Assembly (NCBI GenBank): GCA_947565475.1
Contig: CANOGI010000071.1
Location: forward strand, 1-9,652
DNA length: 9,652 nt
Reading direction: 5' to 3'
DNA from: an uncultured Eubacteriaceae bacterium
GTDB lineage: Bacteria; Bacillota; Clostridia; Lachnospirales; CAG-274
Under the pieces are notes generated by a model. That model ran no database searches. It worked only from the letters and a program-made list of their open reading frames with translations, and was not told where the DNA came from. Positions 1 to 5,201 of the stretch are shown here, piece after piece (within the stretch, counting starts at the first letter, position 1; every line of letters begins with the position of its first letter). Made by a program: the position numbers and the translations under genes.

Positions 1-152
1 AGGCAGAGGCTGGTCGTAAAGCTTCGCTTTACTGCTCGCCCATGCGTCCTGGGAAAGAGAGCATAGTTAGGAGCCTATGCCGACTGACGATAACGCGACA
101 AAAGTGATTTTTAGCCGACGAGCTTGTTCGTTTTTTAAGTGATTTGACTATA
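1..152 (-). mobile_element. MITE-like repeat, copy 1 (cut by the left window edge)
   Basis: Positions 53-152 align, as reverse complement, with the complete element at 2260-2425, at roughly 80% identity with one gap in a T run (counted by eye). The right end carries the same terminal sequence (AAGTGATTTGACTATA, ending at 152). The opposite terminus lies off the window. Three hairpins are visible: 16-22/26-32, 61-66/75-80 and 118-123/126-131. Each has a counterpart in the other copy. No coding capacity is seen, as expected for a non-autonomous element mobilised in trans. Strand is given relative to the copy at 2260-2425. Confidence 0.7.
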
Positions 153-259
153 TAGGCGGCAAATAATTTTTGACGGCGCTTAACGAAGTTATTGTAAATT
201 TTGATTTCTGTTCTGACTTTAATGCGAGAAAAATTTAAAAATTTATATGGCGTTTTCTA

Positions 260-287
260 TAAACTTTTATTTAGATTTAGCCGATAT
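260..287 (+). promoter_or_regulatory. Sigma-D (sigma-28/FliA-type) flagellar promoter
   Basis: TAAA at 260-263, within TAAACTTT, is followed after 16 bases by a perfect GCCGATAT at 280-287. The sigma-28 consensus is TAAA-N15/16-GCCGATAT, so only the extended -35 differs by one base. It points toward the FliD-like gene, a class of late flagellar gene normally controlled by this sigma factor. Transcription would begin near 293-295, giving a leader of about 380 nt. That is unusually long, and it contains a terminator-like hairpin and a repeat. Confidence 0.65.
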
Positions 288-452
288 AAAATTAAGAGGA
301 CTATCGCGGTGTATCGTAAATTAAAATACAGACGGGAAACTATAGACAATAATATAAATCTAAAACTTGTATTTTATAGTTTTTTGTATATTTAATTTTG
401 TAAAGGCGCTTGATTTTTTTGAACGGTCAGGCTGTACGCTATTTTAACCGAC

Positions 453-473
453 AGAGAAAGTCTTTCTCTTTTT
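453..473 (+). terminator. Weak terminator- or attenuator-like hairpin in the fliD-like leader
   Basis: AGAGAAA (453-459) pairs with TTTCTCT (463-469) around a GTC loop and is followed at once by a run of T. The stem is short and AT-rich, so it may be weak. Its position between the sigma-D promoter and the coding region would allow attenuation or a short RNA of about 180 nt. Confidence 0.35.
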
Positions 474-475
474 AA

Positions 476-583
476 GCGGAGGAACTTACTCTGAATATAA
501 ACGCGGATAATTTCGCCGTCGGTTATGAGAATTTTTGTTATAGAAAAATTCAAGTAGTCTTGGCTGATAGTCGAAGAGTTTTC
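476..583 (+). repeat. Intergenic repeat family 2, copy A
   Basis: This stretch shares a GCGGAGGAA start, an AATATAAA-containing middle and a core beginning CCGTCGGTTA with copy B at 4868-4980. The shorter copy C at 4471-4520 shares its 3' half. The core is a hairpin: GAATTTTT (529-536) pairs with AAAAATTC (544-551). All three copies have the same orientation and lie upstream of + strand genes. Outer boundaries are approximate. Confidence 0.55.
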
Positions 584-672
584 AAACACGCCGCTTAGGA
601 GTCATAAAAAATTTTAACGGTATTTAACGTGATTTATAAATTTTATTTTGTTTTTTTAGGAGGGTGATTGTT

Positions 673-1968
673 ATGTCATATTTATCGATTTCCAACCAAT
701 ATTCAATGTACTCAAGTCTTCTTTCTCAAACATACGGCTATGGCACGGGTATGTCAAGCAGTGTTTCGGACAGTCTTCTTGGAATGTACTCATACATTTA
801 CGGAGCGGGAAAGAGTTCGTCTTCTGTATCGTCAGCGACGAGCGATTATCTTGTGGATTTGAAAAGCAAAGCGTCTAACGTAATCGACGCTGTTTCCTCA
901 ATGAGAGGCAACTTAAAGAACGACAAAAAAGTGGCGGCCAACAGCGACAACTCAGCGGCTGTTTCCGGAACTTACACAGGCGATAAGAAAAGAGACGATA
1001 TTAAAATCGACGTTGAGAAAATAGCGTCGGCTCAGGTTAATGAAAGCGAGAGTCTTAAATCAAATTCCTCAAGCTTATATTACAAGAAGGCAAGTAACAT
1101 CTCAATAACCACAAGCGAGGGAAAGAGTTATTCTTTCAACTATTCCGCGGGGATTACGGAGACGGACGGAAAAGCTCTTAACAATATAGCCGCTAAAATC
1201 AATAAAGCAAATATAGGTGTTTCGGCTTCTGTGCAAACTGATGAGAAAACTAAAACAAGCAAACTTGTTCTTACAGGCGGAAAAGTCGGAGAGGGAAACG
1301 ATTTTACGGTTTCCGGAAATCTTGCCGAGGCTTTGGGAATAAACAATGTGAAGACGGAGTCTTCAGACGCTGTTTACTCCATAAACGGCGAGAGAAGAAC
1401 ATCATCATCAAACGAAGTGAAAGTTGACGACGAGCTTACTTTAAAACTCAAGGGAACCACTGAAAAATCAGCCACGATAAGTTTTGGCAAGAATAAAATT
1501 GACACTATTAATTCCGCAAGAGAGCTTGTGAACACGTTTAACGGGCTCGCTAAAACAGCCTACTCGTCAAATGACTCAGGCGCGGATAGACTTGGAAACA
1601 GCCTTAAATCCATAGCGAAAACTTACGGAGCTTCTCTTGATAAAATTGGCGTGTCTTTAAACTCAAAGGGTTATCTCGAAATAGATGAGGAGAAAATGGA
1701 CAAAGCGGCGGAGAGCGGAGAGCTTGACAAATTCTTTAACGCTAACGGTAAAAACGGCCTTAGCTATGGATTTGTGAACAGACTTGAGAATATCGCTAAG
1801 AAAGCTTACGACGATCCTACAAATTTTCTCTCAAGTTCCGGCAAGGCTGAAGTGAACAGCGCGACAAGCGAGTCTTATTACAAAAATGTCGGCGGGGCGT
1901 CATATAACTATATAAGCGCTTATTACAAATATTCCAATATCGCTATGCTCTTCAGCGCTATGGTATAA
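673..1968 (+). CDS. FliD-like flagellar hook-associated protein (atypical filament cap)
   Basis: The protein has 431 residues from the ATG at 673, which lies 9 bases after AGGAGG (658-663). An upstream in-frame GTG at 664 abuts that ribosome binding site and is unlikely. Residues about 140-217 resemble the flagellin hook IN motif (NISITTSEGKSYSFNY, then AAKINKANIGVSASV, then LVLTGGKVGEGNDF). Residues about 230-360 resemble the FliD C-terminal domain (YSINGERRTSSSNEV, LTLKLKGT, LVNTFNGL, IGVSLNSKGYLEID). The protein contains no Cys, His or Trp, a composition typical of exported flagellar axial proteins. FliD caps the filament and promotes flagellin polymerisation. The termini are odd: the N-terminus is a Ser/Tyr/Gly-rich stretch and the C-terminus ends YNYISAYYKYSNIAMLF, unlike the usual FliD coiled-coil ends. 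It is also at the short end of the family. It could be a FliD paralogue or a specialised cap or adhesin, so no gene symbol is assigned. A sigma-D promoter lies upstream. Confidence 0.75.
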   Translation: MSYLSISNQYSMYSSLLSQTYGYGTGMSSSVSDSLLGMYSYIYGAGKSSSSVSSATSDYLVDLKSKASNVIDAVSSMRGNLKNDKKVAANSDNSAAVSGTYTGDKKRDDIKIDVEKIASAQVNESESLKSNSSSLYYKKASNISITTSEGKSYSFNYSAGITETDGKALNNIAAKINKANIGVSASVQTDEKTKTSKLVLTGGKVGEGNDFTVSGNLAEALGINNVKTESSDAVYSINGERRTSSSNEVKVDDELTLKLKGTTEKSATISFGKNKIDTINSARELVNTFNGLAKTAYSSNDSGADRLGNSLKSIAKTYGASLDKIGVSLNSKGYLEIDEEKMDKAAESGELDKFFNANGKNGLSYGFVNRLENIAKKAYDDPTNFLSSSGKAEVNSATSESYYKNVGGASYNYISAYYKYSNIAMLFSAMV

Positions 1969-2004
1969 ACGGCGTGAGAATAGGAAGAATGTAATTTTAG
2001 ATTT

Positions 2005-2035
2005 TTGGCGGCGCGCATATTTAGTTTTTTATAAT
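2005..2035 (+). promoter_or_regulatory. Sigma-A promoter candidate for the small RNA
   Basis: TTGGCG (2005-2010) and a perfect TATAAT (2030-2035) are separated by 19 bases, slightly long. Transcription would start near 2042, just before the structured region that ends in a strong terminator. Confidence 0.4.
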
Positions 2036-2041
2036 TTGGAC

Positions 2042-2233
2042 TTTTTTACCTATTAGGTAAGTCCATGGTTTCTTAAACGTGGGTACTTACTTTTGTATTC
2101 AGCGGAAGTACAGTTTCCCGCTTAAAACAAAGGCGGAGTTATCCGCCAAGTGGTATGAGTATTTTTTATGAGACAAAAATGCAAATAGTTTTTGACCAGC
2201 TTGAGGGCACGTTTTTTATAAACGTGCCCTTTT
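2042..2233 (+). ncRNA. Candidate structured small RNA of unknown family
   Basis: This is a non-coding stretch of about 190 nt between a TATAAT promoter and an intrinsic terminator. Visible helices are GTAAGTCCATG (2057-2067) with 2078-2090 (two bulges), AGCGG (2101-2105) with CCGCT (2118-2122), GGCGGA (2132-2137) with TCCGCC (2142-2147), and the terminator at 2205-2229. An alternative hairpin, TTACCT (2046-2051) with AGGTAA (2055-2060), competes with the first helix, so the 5' part could switch between two folds. I do not recognise a known family: it lacks the features I would look for in 6S, tmRNA, SRP RNA, T-box or common riboswitches. It could instead be a structured 3' untranslated region of the fliD-like gene, for which no other terminator is seen. 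Confidence 0.4.
2205..2233 (+). terminator. Intrinsic terminator (strong)
   Basis: GGGCACGTTT (2205-2214) pairs perfectly with AAACGTGCCC (2220-2229) around a five-base loop, followed by TTTT. The 10-bp stem would end transcripts from the candidate small RNA and any read-through from the fliD-like gene. Confidence 0.8.
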
Positions 2234-2259
2234 AAAAATTTCGCGCTTATTATATATTG

Positions 2260-2425
2260 TATAGTCAAATCACTTGAAAACCCGAACAAGTTCGGCGGCT
2301 AAAAATCCTTTTTACTGTGTCATCGTCAGTCGGCGTAGGCTTTCGACTACGCTCTCCTTCCTCTTCCTTGTAAAAACAATTTTTATCTCGCCTCCTTTTG
2401 CTCCTTTTCAAGTAATTTGACTATA
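2260..2425 (+). mobile_element. MITE-like element, complete copy 2 (166 bp)
   Basis: Terminal inverted repeats of 21 bp match at 20 positions: 2260-2280 (TATAGTCAAATCACTTGAAA plus A) against the reverse complement of 2405-2425. Both ends read TATA, so a TA target duplication as made by IS630/mariner-type transposases is possible, but the palindromic ends hide it. Internal hairpins are CCGAAC/GTTCGG (2282-2295), GCGTAG/CTACGC (2333-2352) and GTAAAAA/TTTTTAT (2370-2386). There is no open reading frame of note. It is inverted relative to the copy at 1-152, and the pair flanks the fliD-like gene. Confidence 0.75.
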
Positions 2426-2504
2426 ATCGCTGTAATTACGCGATTTTAAAATAAGTCTATATGGTTTGAGAGAGTATTTCGCTGAATTTTTTCTGAAATT
2501 TAAC

Positions 2505-2533
2505 TTGATTATGGAAGTTTAGCGTGTTAGAAT
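2505..2533 (+). promoter_or_regulatory. Sigma-A promoter of obg with extended -10
   Basis: TTGATT (2505-2510), a 17-base spacer and TAGAAT (2528-2533), preceded by TGT, give a good extended -10 promoter. Transcription would start near 2540, leaving a leader of about 64 nt before the obg start. Obg here therefore does not depend on an upstream rplU-rpmA operon. Confidence 0.6.
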
Positions 2534-2603
2534 AATTTTATCGGTTTTTTGGGAAAATAAGATTTATTCGAAAATCTCGTAATGGGAAAAAGGAGAATTT
2601 TAA

Positions 2604-3893
2604 ATGTTTGTCGACAGAGTTAAAATACACATAAAAGGCGGAAACGGCGGAAACGGTGCCGTTTCCTTTTACAGAGCGAAATATGTCACGAACGGCGGAC
2701 CCGACGGCGGGGACGGCGGAAAGGGCGGAGACATTGTGTTTACAGCGGACGAGGGGCTTAATACCCTTATGGATTTCAGGTATAAAAAAGTATTTAAGGC
2801 ACAGCCGGGAAGCGACGGAAGCAAACGCAACCGAACAGGAGCCGACGGGAAGGACACAATTATAAAGGTTCCTGTCGGCACGGTTATAAGAGAGGCCGAA
2901 ACGGGAAAAGTAATGGCGGATATGTCCCAAAATGGCGATGTTCGGGTTATTATAAAAGGCGGCAAAGGGGGAAAAGGCAACCAGCATTTTGCCACGCCGA
3001 CAAGACAGGCCCCAAGGTATTGTGAAAAGGGACGTGTATCAAAAGAATACGACGTTATTTTAGAGCTGAAGCTTATCGCCGACGTCGGGCTTATTGGATT
3101 TCCCAATGTTGGAAAGTCAACAATTCTCTCAATGGTTACAAACGCTAACCCTAAAATCGCCAATTACCACTTTACGACTCTTTCTCCTAATCTTGGCGTT
3201 GTGAGAAGCGGACGGGGCGATGATTTTGTAATGGCGGATATTCCGGGACTTATAGAGGGCGCAAGCGAGGGCGCCGGACTCGGGCATGAGTTTTTGCGCC
3301 ACGCTGAGAGAACAAAAGTGTTTATCCACGTTGTGGACGCCGCCGGTCTTGAGGGAACCGACCCTATAGACAATATTGAGAAAATAAACGAGGAACTTGG
3401 CAAGTATAACGAGGAGCTTTTAAAAAGGCCTATGATTATCGCCGCGAATAAAATGGATATTCCTGAGGCGGCGGAGAATCTCAAAAAAATAAAATCAGTT
3501 TACGAGGCTAAAGGATTTAAGGTGTTTCCTATTTCCGCTGCCTCAAATGACGGCTTGGACGAGCTTATTTACGCTTCCGCCGACATATTGAGGGATTATC
3601 CTGATGACATTGTGTTTGAGGAGGATTTTGACGAATACGACCTCTATGAGGATATGTCAGAGACGGAAAATCAGCCTTTTACGGTGGAGAAAGCCGGCGA
3701 GCGGTATTATGTCGTTTGTGGGGTTGGCGTTGAGAAAATGATTGGATACACAAATATTGACACGGAAAAAGGATTCGCTTTCTTTCAGAAATATTTAAGG
3801 GAGAAAGGAATTATTGACAAGCTTGAGGAATCAGGAATCAACGAGGGTGACACAGTAAAAATTTATGACCTTGAGTTTGAGTATTACCGGTAA
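2604..3893 (+). CDS. obg: GTPase Obg/CgtA
   Basis: Obg is an essential, slowly hydrolysing GTPase that binds the 50S subunit and links ribosome assembly to stress signalling. The 429 residues contain the three expected parts. The glycine-rich Obg fold spans 1-158 (KGGNGGNG, GGPDGGDGGKGGDI). The G domain spans about 159-330, with G1 GFPNVGKST at 165-173, the FTT switch I at 190-192, G3 DIPG at 212-215, G4 NKMD at 282-285 and G5 SAAS at 311-314. The C-terminal OCT domain spans about 355-429, after a very acidic linker (EEDFDEYDLYED, 339-350). Length is normal for Firmicute Obg with an OCT domain. The ATG at 2604 follows AGGAG (2591-2595) by 8 bases. In many Firmicutes obg follows the L21/L27 genes and is followed directly by yhbY. 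Here no L27 gene lies just upstream, and yhbY is displaced by 663 bp. Confidence 0.97.
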   Translation: MFVDRVKIHIKGGNGGNGAVSFYRAKYVTNGGPDGGDGGKGGDIVFTADEGLNTLMDFRYKKVFKAQPGSDGSKRNRTGADGKDTIIKVPVGTVIREAETGKVMADMSQNGDVRVIIKGGKGGKGNQHFATPTRQAPRYCEKGRVSKEYDVILELKLIADVGLIGFPNVGKSTILSMVTNANPKIANYHFTTLSPNLGVVRSGRGDDFVMADIPGLIEGASEGAGLGHEFLRHAERTKVFIHVVDAAGLEGTDPIDNIEKINEELGKYNEELLKRPMIIAANKMDIPEAAENLKKIKSVYEAKGFKVFPISAASNDGLDELIYASADILRDYPDDIVFEEDFDEYDLYEDMSETENQPFTVEKAGERYYVVCGVGVEKMIGYTNIDTEKGFAFFQKYLREKGIIDKLEESGINEGDTVKIYDLEFEYYR

Positions 3894-3954
3894 TACGGCG
3901 ATTTTATAAGGGGGAAATATTTTACCTAACAGGCGGTGTTCAGAGTATTTTTGC

Positions 3955-3965
3955 GGGACAAGAAT
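3955..3965 (+). repeat. Left 11-bp direct repeat flanking an insertion
   Basis: GGGACAAGAAT at 3955-3965 recurs exactly at 4191-4201, immediately outside the terminal inverted repeats of the 225-bp element between them. This fits a target-site duplication, although 11 bp is longer than most. Confidence 0.5.
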
Positions 3966-4043
3966 CATAGGCAATAACTTAAATAAAGACCGTGGACTTT
4001 CAGCCCAAACCCGACTTCTTTGTAGTCATATTGAAAAAAGAAG

Positions 4044-4075
4044 CAAAAAACTTTTACGAAAAACTTCGTTTTTTG
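4044..4075 (+). terminator. Possible weak terminator downstream of obg
   Basis: CAAAAAAC (4044-4051) can pair with GTTTTTTG (4068-4075). An alternative inner pairing is ACGAA/TTCGT (4056-4069) followed by six T. The stem is AT-rich. It lies inside the insertion, about 150 bp after the obg stop, and is the only terminator-like structure close to that gene. Confidence 0.3.
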
Positions 4076-4094
4076 AGACATATATTAAAATTTA

Positions 4095-4122
4095 TTGGTA
4101 AACACGACAGTTTTTGTATAAT
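4095..4122 (+). promoter_or_regulatory. Promoter-like motif inside the second insertion
   Basis: TTGGTA (4095-4100), 16 bases, then a perfect TATAAT (4117-4122), just upstream of the double hairpin at 4127-4167. It could produce a short RNA or help transcribe yhbY. The evidence is sequence match only. Confidence 0.3.
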
Positions 4123-4126
4123 GGGT

Positions 4127-4167
4127 CAAGGGATAAAATCCCTTGCGGGGTGGAGGGACAGTGTCTC
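4127..4167 (+). other. Tandem hairpins within the second insertion
   Basis: CAAGGGA (4127-4133) pairs with TCCCTTG (4139-4145) around TAAAA. After CGGGGTGGA, GGGAC (4155-4159) pairs with GTCTC (4163-4167) around AGT with one G-T wobble. The pair sits at the 3' end of the element, right after the TATAAT motif. Function unknown. Confidence 0.4.
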
Positions 4168-4190
4168 ACGGTTTTAAGTTAGCGCAAATG

Positions 4191-4201
4191 GGGACAAGAA
4201 T
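4191..4201 (+). repeat. Right 11-bp direct repeat flanking an insertion
   Basis: Exact second copy of GGGACAAGAAT (first copy at 3955-3965), starting at the base after the right terminal inverted repeat. Confidence 0.5.
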
Positions 4202-4470
4202 ACAAGTATAGTTAATCAACTTTAATAAAAGTAAGAAAAATATTTTATGGGCACGAAGTGCTGAAATTTCAGAGAAAGCGCGGAGAGGATTATAAGATAT
4301 CCGGAAAATTTCAAAGTAAGATTGATTTTTTTATTACCTTTAAAATTTATTTACTGTATTAGGCTTGTTCGATAACCTCCGCCGCACCCCTTGACAAATC
4401 CTTTTTTGCCATACCTTGCCTAATTTTCTTGAAGTTCAAATGGCAAGTATTACCACGAAAGGTAGTCCCC
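4202..4470. other. Non-coding stretch before yhbY, nothing clear
   Basis: No convincing gene is present. A small GCAC/GTGC hairpin lies near 4252-4262. An imperfect hairpin lies at about 4306-4348 (AATTTCAAAGTAA against TTACCTTTAAAATT). A minus-strand 17-codon frame (4359-4412) reads MAKKDLSRGAAEVIEQA but lacks a usable ribosome binding site. Part of this may be the debris of older insertions, since obg and yhbY are usually adjacent. Confidence 0.4.
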
Positions 4471-4520
4471 GTACGGCAAAGTTGTTATACAAAAATTCGA
4501 GTAGTCTTGACAAGGAATGT
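4471..4520 (+). repeat. Intergenic repeat family 2, copy C (partial)
   Basis: The 28 bases at 4484-4511 (GTTATACAAAAATTCGAGTA and onward) match 4936-4963 of copy B with one difference. The left arm of the palindrome is degenerate here (CCGTACGGCAAAGTTG in place of CCGTCGGTTACGAG...), so the hairpin is lost. It ends in TTGACA, which may serve as the -35 of yhbY. Confidence 0.5.
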
Positions 4521-4534
4521 CGGTAAAATAAAAA
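4507..4534 (+). promoter_or_regulatory. Possible yhbY promoter built on a repeat end
   Basis: A consensus -35 TTGACA (4507-4512) is followed after 16 bases by TAAAAA (4529-4534), a poor -10. In copies A and B the same position reads TTGGCT or CTGACT, so only this copy carries a full -35. The leader would be only about 15 nt, so the call is tentative. Confidence 0.35.
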
Positions 4535-4556
4535 TAATTTTTTTAGGAGTTTTATT

Positions 4557-4856
4557 ATGAACAGCAAACAAAGAGCTTATTTAAGAAGTTTAGCGAGTAA
4601 AATAGATTCTGTTTTTCAAGTAGGCAAAAACGGCGTTACCCCGGAGGTTGTGAAATCCGTTGATGAGGCCCTTGAGAAAAGGGAGCTTGTTAAAGGAACA
4701 GTTCTCAACAACTGTCTTTTGGATATTAACGATATAGCGGAAATGATAAGCGGCAGGACTCAATCGGAAACGGTGCAGGTAATTGGGAAGAAAATCGTTT
4801 TTTTCAGACAGAGTAAAAAAAATCCCGTTATTGATATTTCAAAATATGGGAAGTAA
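4557..4856 (+). CDS. yhbY: YhbY/CRS1-type RNA-binding protein
   Basis: This 99-residue protein is a stand-alone CRM (CRS1-YhbY) domain. It is a small KH-like fold that binds RNA and associates with pre-50S ribosomal particles. Family marks visible are the opening MNSKQRAYLRSLA, the FQVGKNGVTPEVV segment containing the GxxG-like loop (GKNG), the KRELVKGTVLNN strand, and the C-terminal TVQVIGKKIVFFRQS strand pair. Length is typical. The ATG at 4557 follows AGGAG (4545-4549) by 7 bases. In Firmicutes yhbY commonly follows obg, often with nadD and yqeK next. Here the obg partner is upstream but 663 bp away, and nadD/yqeK are absent. The gene probably has its own promoter or relies on read-through. 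Confidence 0.92.
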   Translation: MNSKQRAYLRSLASKIDSVFQVGKNGVTPEVVKSVDEALEKRELVKGTVLNNCLLDINDIAEMISGRTQSETVQVIGKKIVFFRQSKKNPVIDISKYGK

Positions 4857-4867
4857 AAGTTTAACCG

Positions 4868-4980
4868 GCGGAGGAATCGTAAGCTCACTATTAATATAAA
4901 TGCTAATATTTTCACCGTCGGTTACGAGAATTTTTGTTATACAAAAATTCGAGTAGTCCTGACTGAGAGATAACGAAGAA
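4868..4980 (+). repeat. Intergenic repeat family 2, copy B
   Basis: This is the best-formed copy. The palindrome GAATTTTTGT (4928-4937) pairs perfectly with ACAAAAATTC (4941-4950) around TAT. It is followed by a smaller AGTC-CT-GACT palindrome, and the left part starts GCGGAGGAA as in copy A (476-583). It lies between yhbY and the nuclease-like gene, in the same orientation as copies A and C. Boundaries are approximate. Confidence 0.55.
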
Positions 4981-5001
4981 GCGTGGTTTCGTTTGCGTTA
5001 A

Positions 5002-5030
5002 TTTAAGAAAAGCTTTGGGCTTTCTTTAAA
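5002..5030 (+). terminator. Hairpin downstream of yhbY, possible terminator
   Basis: TTTAAGAAA, then an unpaired A, then GC (5002-5013) pairs with GCTTTCTT plus a bulged T and AAA (5019-5030), with loop TTTGG. No T run follows, so it would be a weak or non-canonical terminator. Confidence 0.25.
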
Positions 5031-5127
5031 GGCTTGACCTAAACTTTATAATGCAAAGCAGCCATCACAATTTTTTTGGCAGAGTGATAGTTTTATTGCC
5101 GTTTTTGTGTTTTAGTATTTTTAGTTA

Positions 5128-5156
5128 TTGAAAATTTTTAGTATATGGTGTAAAAT
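5128..5156 (+). promoter_or_regulatory. Sigma-A promoter of the nuclease-like/HhH operon
   Basis: TTGAAA (5128-5133), exactly 17 bases, then TAAAAT (5151-5156). Both hexamers match consensus at five of six positions. Transcription would start near 5163, about 40 nt before the coding start. Confidence 0.65.
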
Positions 5157-5201
5157 ATATATATAAGATTTACATAAGACTTGCGAAAAGGAGTGATTGT
5201 C

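Larger units (their letters stand above)
3966..4190 (+). mobile_element. Second MITE-like insertion between obg and yhbY (225 bp)
   Basis: The first 18 bases (3966-3983) match the reverse complement of the last 18 (4173-4190) at 14 positions, following the pattern CATNNGCNNTAACTTAAA. Both ends sit directly against an exact 11-bp direct repeat. The interior carries hairpins at 4044-4075, 4127-4145 and 4155-4167. A GTG-started reading frame fills most of it (3992-4177, 61 codons), but it has no clear ribosome binding site and its C-terminal part is the translation of two hairpins. I therefore read it as a non-autonomous element rather than a gene. It is unrelated in sequence to the element at 2260-2425. 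Confidence 0.5.

Noticed and set aside
1..152. tRNA or rRNA fragment at the left edge
   Set aside because: The hairpins do not form a cloverleaf and there is no T-loop GTTCGAA pattern. The sequence matches the repeat at 2260-2425 instead.
201..395. 64-codon + strand frame before the fliD-like gene, and a 29-codon frame inside it from GTG 309
   Set aside because: No ribosome binding site at 201, AT-driven composition, and the sigma-D promoter lies within it. The GTG 309 version has a weak AGAGGA site but no recognisable content.
392..589. 65-codon minus-strand frame
   Set aside because: It lies across repeat copy A and its hairpin, has no ribosome binding site and no recognisable motif.
2669..3484. 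Long minus-strand and alternate-frame readings across obg
   Set aside because: They are shadows of the Obg coding sequence, which is certain from its G1-G5 motifs.
3992..4177. 61-codon frame within the second insertion (ends GQGIKSLAGWRDSVSRF)
   Set aside because: Its C-terminal half is the translation of two perfect hairpins, the GTG start lacks a ribosome binding site, and it fills the element end to end. Better explained as non-coding repeat.
4359..4412. 17-codon minus-strand frame MAKKDLSRGAAEVIEQA
   Set aside because: The opening resembles starts of ParB-like plasmid proteins, but it is very short, with no usable ribosome binding site and no continuation. At most a gene remnant.
5034..5052. 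TTGACC and TATAAT as a promoter
   Set aside because: The hexamers are only 7 bases apart, too close for a sigma-A promoter. The pair at 5128-5156 is much better.
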